21,067 nucleotides of DNA from an uncultured bacterium (GTDB lineage: Bacteria > Chloroflexota > Anaerolineae > JACIWP01). Positions 16,307 through 21,067 of this stretch are shown piece by piece. Location of the stretch: NCBI GenBank assembly GCA_903872005.1, contig CAIQJD010001033.1, positions 1 through 21,067 on the forward strand, given 5' to 3'. The position numbers and the translations under genes are program-made. Each line of letters opens with the position of its first letter. Positions within the stretch are counted from its first letter, which is position 1. The notes under the pieces were generated by a model. The model was not told the DNA's origin. It made no database searches and worked only from the letters and a program-made list of their open reading frames with translations.

Positions 16307-18754
16307 TTAGCGCACGACGATGTTGACCAGTTTGCCGGCGACGTAGAAGACCTTGTCCGGGGTCTTGCCGGCCAGGGCGCGCTGCACGGCCGGACTTTCC
16401 AGCGCCAGCGACTTGGCTGCCGCTTCGCTGACATCGGTCGGGGCATTGATCTTGTCGCGCACCTTGCCGTTCACCTGCACGATCAGGGTGATCTGCTCCT
16501 CGACGGTCAGCGCCTCGTCCCAGACCGGCCAGTCTTGTTGGTGCACGCTATACGGCTGCCCCAGGCGCGCCCAAATCTCTTCGGCGAAATGGGGCGCGGC
16601 CGGCGCCAGCATCAGCGTCAGGCTCCGCACGGCTTCGTTCCAGGTCGGGCTGCCGTAGATGGCCGTCTCTTTGGCCTGCATCAGGTAGTTGTTGAATTCC
16701 ATCAGGGCGGCCAGCATGGTATTGAATTGGAAGCCATCCATGTCGCGGGTGACGCGACGGATGGTCTTGTGCGTCCAGCGACGCAGATCGGTGATCTGGG
16801 CCGGCGTGGGCGCTTCGGTGGCCGGCTTGCCCTCGCCGGTCGTCACCGTCCAGACGCGTTGCACGAAGCGATGCGCCCCTTCAATGCCCTTGCTATTCCA
16901 CGGCCCGCCCTCTTCCCATGGCCCAATGAACATCAGGTAGACGCGCACCGTATCCGCGCCATACTGAGCCACCAGGGCGTCGGGATTGACCACATTGCCG
17001 CGGCTCTTACTCATCTTCTCGCTATCTTCGCCCAGGATGATGCCCTGATTGAACAGGCGCGTCATCGGCTCGTCGAAGGGGATCAGGCCGATGTCGCGCA
17101 TCGCCTTGGTGAAGAAGCGGGTGTACAGCAGGTGCATCGTGGCGTGCTCGATGCCGCCGGTATATTGATCCACCGGCAGCCAGTAGGCTCCCTCGGCCGG
17201 GTCGAAGGGCGCGCCGTCGTAGTCCGGACTCAGATAGCGGTACTGATACCAGGACGAGCACATGAAGGTGTCCATGGTATCGGTCTCGCGCTCGGCCGGC
17301 CCGCCACATTGGGGGCAGGTCGTATGCAGGAAGCCGGCGTGATACTTCAGCGGCGACTCGCCGGTCGGCATGAACTCGGCGTCTTCGGGCAGCAGCACCG
17401 GCAGATCCTTCTCCGGCACCGGCACGACGCCGCAGGTGGGGCAGTAGATGATCGGGATGGGCGCGCCCCAGTAGCGCTGCCGGCTGATCAGCCAGTCGTG
17501 CAGGCGATAGTTGACCTTGCGCTCGCCGATGCCGCGCCGCTTCATCTCGTCGGCGATGGCGTTGAAGCCGGCTTCGCTGGTCATGCCGCTATAGGGGCCG
17601 GAGTTGATCATCTGCCCGTAGCCGGTGTAGCCGGCTTCCAGCGGCTCGCCGGCCCAATCCGGCGGCGCGATCACCACCGGCAGGGACAGGCCGTATTTGT
17701 GGGCGAAGTCGCCGTCGCGGTCGTCATGGGCCGGCACCGCCATGATCGCGCCCGTGCCATAGCCGGTCAGCACATAGTCGGCGATGTAGATGGGGACGCG
17801 CTCATCATTCAGCGGATTGATGGCATACGCGCCGACGAAGACGCCGGTGCGCTCCTTCTCCGTAGACGTGCGCTCGATTTCGCTCTGCCGGCGCGCCTGG
17901 GCCACGTAGGCGTCCACGGCCGGCCGGTACTCGGCCGGCGTGATCTGCTCCACCAGGGCATGCTCTGGGGCCAGCACGGCGAAGGTCATGCCGAAGATCG
18001 TGTCGGGGCGTGTGGTGAAGACGCGGAAGCTGGCGTCGCTGCCGGCGACTTGCATGCTGAACTCGACGCCCTCGCTGCGCCCAATCCAGTTGCGCTGCAT
18101 CGTGACCACCCGCTCCGGCCACTGAATTTGCGAGAAGTCCAGCAGCTCTTCGGCGTAATCGGTGATGCGGAACAGCCATTGGTTCAGGTCTTTCTTGATC
18201 ACCTGGGTGTTGCAGCGCTCACAGTGCCGGTCTTCGCCCCACACCTGCTCGCGCGCCAGGGTGGTGTTGCAGGTCGGGCACCAGTCTACCGGCGCTTTGG
18301 TGCGATAGGCCAGGCCGCGCTCGTAGAACTTCAGGAAGAACCACTGGGTCCACTTGTAGTACTTCGGGTCGCAGGTGATCGCCTCGCGCTCCCAGTCGAA
18401 CATGGGGCCCATGCTCTTCAGTTGGTTACGCATCCGCTCGATGTTCGCCATGGTCCACTTGTAAGGGTGGATGCCGCGTTTGATGGCGGCATTTTCGGCC
18501 GGCAGGCCGAAGGCGTCGAAGCCCATGGGGAACAGGACATTATAGCCACGCATCCGCATGTAGCGCGCCTTGACGTCGGATGGGGCCATGGCGTACCAAT
18601 GCCCGATGTGCAGGTCACCGCTGGGATACGGGTACATCGTCATGGCATACCACTTGGGCCGGCCGGCATCGCGCGTCTGGCGATACAGCTTATCAGCGGC
18701 CCAGCGATTCTGCCATTTGCTTTCTATCTCGGCGGGGTTATATCGCTCTGCCAT
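16307..18754 (-). CDS. leuS: Leucyl-tRNA synthetase
   Basis: LeuRS charges tRNA-Leu with leucine. The 815-residue protein is full length for bacterial LeuRS. The class Ia motifs are HIGH at 49-52 and KMSKS at 580-584. A zinc-finger-like CPTC...CERC (C159, C162, C178, C181) and a second cysteine pair set (C438, C441, C480, C483) are present. The CP1 editing domain carries the threonine-rich TTRPDTIFG (247-255) and the editing aspartates in AHDDRD (342-347), so mischarged tRNA can be hydrolysed. ATG 18754 has GGGGAGG about 11 bases upstream. The gene starts 45 bp after the thioesterase stop, with no convincing promoter between, so both should be controlled by the Leu-type T-box leader upstream. 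Confidence 0.98.
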   Translation of the reverse strand: MAERYNPAEIESKWQNRWAADKLYRQTRDAGRPKWYAMTMYPYPSGDLHIGHWYAMAPSDVKARYMRMRGYNVLFPMGFDAFGLPAENAAIKRGIHPYKWTMANIERMRNQLKSMGPMFDWEREAITCDPKYYKWTQWFFLKFYERGLAYRTKAPVDWCPTCNTTLAREQVWGEDRHCERCNTQVIKKDLNQWLFRITDYAEELLDFSQIQWPERVVTMQRNWIGRSEGVEFSMQVAGSDASFRVFTTRPDTIFGMTFAVLAPEHALVEQITPAEYRPAVDAYVAQARRQSEIERTSTEKERTGVFVGAYAINPLNDERVPIYIADYVLTGYGTGAIMAVPAHDDRDGDFAHKYGLSLPVVIAPPDWAGEPLEAGYTGYGQMINSGPYSGMTSEAGFNAIADEMKRRGIGERKVNYRLHDWLISRQRYWGAPIPIIYCPTCGVVPVPEKDLPVLLPEDAEFMPTGESPLKYHAGFLHTTCPQCGGPAERETDTMDTFMCSSWYQYRYLSPDYDGAPFDPAEGAYWLPVDQYTGGIEHATMHLLYTRFFTKAMRDIGLIPFDEPMTRLFNQGIILGEDSEKMSKSRGNVVNPDALVAQYGADTVRVYLMFIGPWEEGGPWNSKGIEGAHRFVQRVWTVTTGEGKPATEAPTPAQITDLRRWTHKTIRRVTRDMDGFQFNTMLAALMEFNNYLMQAKETAIYGSPTWNEAVRSLTLMLAPAAPHFAEEIWARLGQPYSVHQQDWPVWDEALTVEEQITLIVQVNGKVRDKINAPTDVSEAAAKSLALESPAVQRALAGKTPDKVFYVAGKLVNIVVR

Positions 18755-18799
18755 GTTTCTTCATGCCTCCCCGTAACGTAAGCGAAATTCAGATGGAAG

Positions 18800-19249
18800 T
18801 TATCCCTGGCTCTGCTTGAGACGTTCGGCCCGTTCCCACAGGGCGAGCGCCCCGCCCGCAGCCGGCTTCTCGATAGCCAGGCCATGCGGGCAGGAACGTC
18901 CCTCCGCGTTGACATGCACGAACGTGATGAAACCTTCCAGCAACGACATCTCGTCGGGACTCTTGAAGGTCTCCAGGTACATGGTAACGCTGCTGCCGCC
19001 GACGTGCGCGGCGCGCGTGCGAATATCAATGACGTCGCCGCTCCGCACCGGCCGGGTGAAGGTCAAGCCATAGATGCGGATGCAGACGATGAAGCGCGGC
19101 TCGACCCGCAGGATCTTCTGCGCGCCGATGAAGCCGCCCTCGACGGTCCATTCGGCCATGCGGCCGGCGAAGAGCGTGCCGTGATGGTTCAGGTCTTGCG
19201 GCTTGATCAGATGCGAGATGGTAGTGATGGGCAGCATTTCGATGTTCAT
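18800..19249 (-). CDS. Acyl-CoA thioesterase, hotdog fold (YciA/BACH-like)
   Basis: A 149-residue single hotdog domain that should hydrolyse an acyl-CoA to the free acid and CoA. NHHGTLFAGRMAEWTVEGG (21-39) is the family's active-site helix region (compare the D/N-x-x-G-x-x-F-G-G pattern of YciA-type enzymes), and GLTFTRPVRSGDVIDIRTRA is the conserved central strand pair. Acyl chain preference is unknown. ATG 19249 has GCGAGG 6 bases upstream. It lies between the T-box leader and leuS and is therefore the first gene under the riboswitch, an unexpected partner for a synthetase; branched-chain acyl-CoA from leucine breakdown is one speculative link. There is no sign of truncation. Confidence 0.85.
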   Translation of the reverse strand: MNIEMLPITTISHLIKPQDLNHHGTLFAGRMAEWTVEGGFIGAQKILRVEPRFIVCIRIYGLTFTRPVRSGDVIDIRTRAAHVGGSSVTMYLETFKSPDEMSLLEGFITFVHVNAEGRSCPHGLAIEKPAAGGALALWERAERLKQSQG

Positions 19250-19277
19250 AATTGGCCTCGCGCCTCTGGACTTGGCC

Positions 19278-19310
19278 AGATTTCGGAAGTCTGCAAGACT
19301 TCCGAAATCT
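19278..19310. repeat. Perfect 15-bp-stem palindrome with 3-nt loop
   Basis: AGATTTCGGAAGTCT (19278-19292), GCA loop, AGACTTCCGAAATCT (19296-19310). The arms are exact reverse complements. It lies in the 5' leader of the thioesterase gene, between the T-box terminator and the start codon at 19249. No U-tract follows on either strand, so it is not an intrinsic terminator. In RNA it would form a very stable hairpin about 28 bases upstream of the start codon. It could be a dispersed repeat, an mRNA stabiliser or a protein-binding site. Confidence 0.85.
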
Positions 19311-19333
19311 AGGAATACTCTACAAAGAATCGG

Positions 19334-19376
19334 AAAAACAAAAACGCCCCTCTATCCCGTCAGGGACGAAGGGGCG
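19334..19376 (-). terminator. T-box leader terminator hairpin
   Basis: On the minus strand CGCCCCT (19376-19370) pairs with AGGGGCG (19351-19345). An inner TCCC/GGGA stem closes a TGAC loop. The run TTTTTGTTTTT (19344-19334) follows. The inner segment CCCTG (19365-19361) can instead pair with CAGGG (19395-19391) at the start of the T-box, so terminator and antiterminator are mutually exclusive, as expected of a transcriptional T-box. Confidence 0.9.
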
Positions 19377-19421
19377 CCTCCGCGGTACCACCCTGTTTGT
19401 CAGAGAGGGTCAGGAACGAAC

Positions 19422-19497
<76 letters not shown>

Positions 19498-19709
19498 AAA
19501 CTCTCTACCGCTCATTGGCGCGTTAACGGACGCCGACCGGCGACAGCTAGGGCGCGTGGCCTTCACCGTCACAGCTTGCGGGCGAGTTCGGCCTCGTGGC
19601 GTTCCCCGGTCGCCATGTCCTGGTTGCACCTGGTTTTCTACAGGACTCTCTGGGGGATGGCCTACTACTCCCGTTCGATGCTTCTCAGTATATGATTATG
19701 GACCGATTC

Positions 19710-19784
19710 TGGAGCCGAGGAGATTCGAACTCCCGAACCTGCAGTCTATAGGACCACAGCGCTTTCCCATTAGGCTACGGCTCC
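19710..19784 (-). tRNA. tRNA gene of uncertain isotype with an irregular anticodon arm (possible Arg)
   Basis: Acceptor GGAGCCG/CGGCTCC, D-arm TAGCCTAATGGGAAAGC (one C-A mismatch in the stem) and T-arm GGGAG-TTCGAAT-CTCCT are normal, and CCA is not encoded. Between them CTGTG and TGCAG can pair (two G-U pairs) but enclose 11 bases, GTCCTATAGAC, instead of 7. Counting from the 5' side puts T33 in place and gives anticodon CCT (Arg; 19750-19752). Centring the hairpin gives TAT with C at position 33. It is about four bases longer than a standard tRNA of this class. It may be a degenerate gene, a real variant or a sequence error. Confidence 0.7.
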
Positions 19785-19826
19785 ATGAACTTCTTGGTAT
19801 AGCCTGTCAGGGCGCGGACCCGCAGG

Positions 19827-19899
19827 TGGAGCTGAGGAGAATCGAACTCCTGACTTCTACAGTGCGATTGTAGCGCTCTCCCAGCTGAGCTACAGCCCC
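19827..19899 (-). tRNA. tRNA-Ala (anticodon CGC)
   Basis: A 73-nt cloverleaf without full encoded CCA (the genome continues CCT after the discriminator A). Acceptor GGGGCTG/CAGCTCC contains the G3-U70 alanine identity pair. The anticodon stem CTACA/TGTAG encloses ATCGCAC, anticodon CGC at 19864-19866, reading GCG. The 5' end is only about 5 bases from the predicted transcription start at 19904. Confidence 0.96.
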
Positions 19900-19910
19900 A
19901 TAGCGAAAGC

Positions 19911-19939
19911 ATTATAGTCGAACGTGGGAAAGTTGTCAA
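19911..19939 (-). promoter_or_regulatory. Perfect consensus sigma-70 promoter for the tRNA - T-box - leuS unit
   Basis: On the minus strand TTGACA (19934-19939) and TATAAT (19911-19916) match consensus exactly with 17-bp spacing. The -35 hexamer overlaps the stop codon of the amidohydrolase gene. The start would be near 19904, five bases before tRNA-Ala(CGC). I found no second good promoter between the tRNAs and Stem I (TATACT at 19687-19692 lacks a -35), so this promoter may serve everything down to leuS. Confidence 0.88.
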
Positions 19940-20937
19940 ATGAAAAGGTGCGCCGCGTTGCGGCTGAAAATGTCCTCGATCTGGCTATCGGTCAGGCGCA
20001 AGGCCCGCGCGGTTTCTTTCAGGGCGCGCAGCGATTCGATGCCGATCAGCGCCGGCCGCACCGGCCGGAAGGATGCCTTCTCCCACGCCAACGTATCCTC
20101 ATAGAGCCAGATGAACTGGTCGCCGATCGTCACGCAGCGGCCGCGCAGGTGACTCACGGGGAAGTCGGTGCCGAAGAGCAGGCGATCCGAACCGAGGGTT
20201 TCGATGACCGCCTCGCAAGCCCCCGCTTCGGTGATGGCCGACATGTCGCACCAGAGGTTGTCCAGGCCCCGCAGCGCCGGCAGCCCTTCCCAGGCGTGTT
20301 GCGCATTGAATCCGCGCGCGGCGTGGGCCAGAACCATGCGCATGTGCGGGTAGGACTCGCAGTAGCGCCGAATCCAGTGCTGGTTGCTTGGGTCAGCAAC
20401 GGCGCGCTCCTTAACCATGTGCAGGGTGATGGTCAGCGACTCTTCGTGGGCGATACCCACGAAAGGCTCGGGCAGATAGTCGGGGATGTCGGCGTCCCAA
20501 CTGGGCGTGCGATCGCATTGAAGGTGATAGCATTTGAGGCCGGCCAAACCCAACCGCTGCACCTCCTGACGCACCCACTCAGGATCCATGTGCGGGGCGA
20601 TCAGCATGCCCCCACGGCTCGCCGGGTGATCGGCTACTTGCCGCGCCACGAACTCGTTGCGCACGGCGATCTGCGTCGCATCGCCACGGCGGGCGCGCGG
20701 CAGAAAAAGCCCGCCAACGATGCGCCGGCCGGGCATCAAATCGGCCAGGTAGGAACGGTGTACATCAATGCCGATGACGTCTTCAACCGTATGCGTGTCG
20801 GCCTCGGACGCCGGCGGCAGGTGATGGCGCTCCCACAGATGGGCGTGCGCGTCGAAAACATCGTCGGGCACGAAGTTGTCCAACTCGCGAGCGAATATCT
20901 CCTGATCGAGATCGCTGGGTCGAGCAATAGATGGCAA
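19936..20937 (-). CDS. Amidohydrolase-family metal-dependent hydrolase (amidohydrolase 2 type)
   Basis: A 333-residue TIM-barrel hydrolase. The metal-site residues appear in order: FDAHAHLWE (H31-x-H33), GLKCYH with a possible K135, TLHMV (H173), LAHAARGF (H205) and LLFGTDFP (D258). This pattern fits the PF04909 group, whose members hydrolyse lactones or amides or decarboxylate small acids. The substrate is not determinable. The start is TTG at 20937, supported by GGAGG with a 5-base spacer; no ATG is near with a comparable site. It follows the alcohol dehydrogenase stop by 29 bp, so the two form an operon. Its last codon overlaps the -35 box of the tRNA promoter. Confidence 0.88.
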   Translation of the reverse strand: MPSIARPSDLDQEIFARELDNFVPDDVFDAHAHLWERHHLPPASEADTHTVEDVIGIDVHRSYLADLMPGRRIVGGLFLPRARRGDATQIAVRNEFVARQVADHPASRGGMLIAPHMDPEWVRQEVQRLGLAGLKCYHLQCDRTPSWDADIPDYLPEPFVGIAHEESLTITLHMVKERAVADPSNQHWIRRYCESYPHMRMVLAHAARGFNAQHAWEGLPALRGLDNLWCDMSAITEAGACEAVIETLGSDRLLFGTDFPVSHLRGRCVTIGDQFIWLYEDTLAWEKASFRPVRPALIGIESLRALKETARALRLTDSQIEDIFSRNAAHLFI

Positions 20938-20966
20938 GTCGTCCTCCAGACGCCCGGGGTGCGCCG

Positions 20967-21067
20967 CTAGTGAGGCGCAAGCTCCAGGACTACTTTGATC
21001 ACGCCGCTGCGCTTGTCCATGGCCGTCCGCACCGCCTCTGACCAGCGTTCCAGGGGGAAGCGGTGGG
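20967..21067 (-). CDS. Zinc-type alcohol dehydrogenase (MDR superfamily), C-terminal end only
   Basis: Only the last 32 codons and the TAG stop are in the window. The peptide HRFPLERWSEAVRTAMDKR followed by SGVIKVVLEL is the typical C-terminus of medium-chain dehydrogenases of the threonine/sorbitol dehydrogenase group (PLE-W-EA ... K-GVIKVVL). Catalytic and zinc-binding parts lie outside. It is upstream of, and probably co-transcribed with, the amidohydrolase gene. Confidence 0.78.
   Translation of the reverse strand, partial: HRFPLERWSEAVRTAMDKRSGVIKVVLELAPH

Noticed and set aside
16535..18781. A 748-codon open frame on the plus strand opposite leuS
   Set aside because: It is a shadow of leuS caused by high GC at third positions. 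The protein has no domain pattern, and leuS on the minus strand is complete with all catalytic motifs.
19590..19600. GCC triplets at 19598-19600 and 19590-19592 as an alanine specifier that would match the embedded tRNA-Ala(GGC)
   Set aside because: The AGTA/GAA loop-E pairing and the flanking CGGG/CCCG helix place CTC (19584-19586) in the specifier position, and leuS lies downstream. The alanine reading remains a weaker alternative.

Overview
The window is GC-rich (roughly two-thirds G+C by eye) bacterial chromosome with densely packed, mostly leaderless-gap operons. Three things suggest a Chloroflexota-like or other deep-branching, Gram-positive-type lineage: a T-box riboswitch on the leuS operon, an S1-type protein followed by clpC and then radA, and a short acyl-CoA gene set (CitE-like lyase, MaoC hydratase, class III CoA-transferase) of the kind seen in C5-dicarboxylate metabolism. 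The phylum is inference; no 16S or marker tree is possible here.

Layout. Positions 1-1227 (minus): a two-subunit class I CoA-transferase, B subunit cut by the window edge, behind a sigma-70 promoter whose spacer carries a perfect palindrome. Positions 1371-8352 (minus): a housekeeping operon, S1-domain protein - clpC - P-loop kinase-like protein - LCMT-type methyltransferase - radA, from a strong promoter at 8324-8352. Positions 8405-14079 (plus): divergently, a consensus promoter with a palindromic operator leads TetR regulator - CitE-like lyase - MaoC hydratase - CaiB/BaiF CoA-transferase. The last three are coupled by 4-nt ATGA overlaps. A repeat-bearing gap follows, then an alpha/alpha-toroid protein of unknown function and an M20 amidohydrolase. 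Positions 14221-16223 (minus): 2-hydroxyacid dehydrogenase and ribokinase-like sugar kinase, coupled by an ATGA overlap. Positions 16247-19939 (minus): tRNA-Ala(CGC), an irregular tRNA, a T-box leader containing a complete tRNA-Ala(GGC) gene, a hotdog thioesterase and leuS, ending in a clear intrinsic terminator. Positions 19936-21067 (minus): an amidohydrolase behind the end of a zinc-type alcohol dehydrogenase.

The most unusual element is the leuS-operon leader at 19334-19690. It has a recognisable Stem I with a Leu CUC specifier in an AGUA/GAA loop, a Stem III-like region, the T-box sequence and a competing terminator. A full tRNA-Ala(GGC) gene with encoded CCA sits between the specifier half and the antiterminator half. 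Normal tRNA processing would cut the riboswitch in two. Upstream, the only good promoter is a perfect consensus in front of tRNA-Ala(CGC), so two tRNAs, the riboswitch, an embedded tRNA, a thioesterase gene and leuS may all share one transcript.

Other unexplained structure includes a 62-bp imperfect palindrome present twice in opposite orientation (1265-1326 and 14152-14213, 56 of 62 bases identical), a perfect 15-bp-stem palindrome at 19278-19310, and a very high density of the hexamer GCCGGC.
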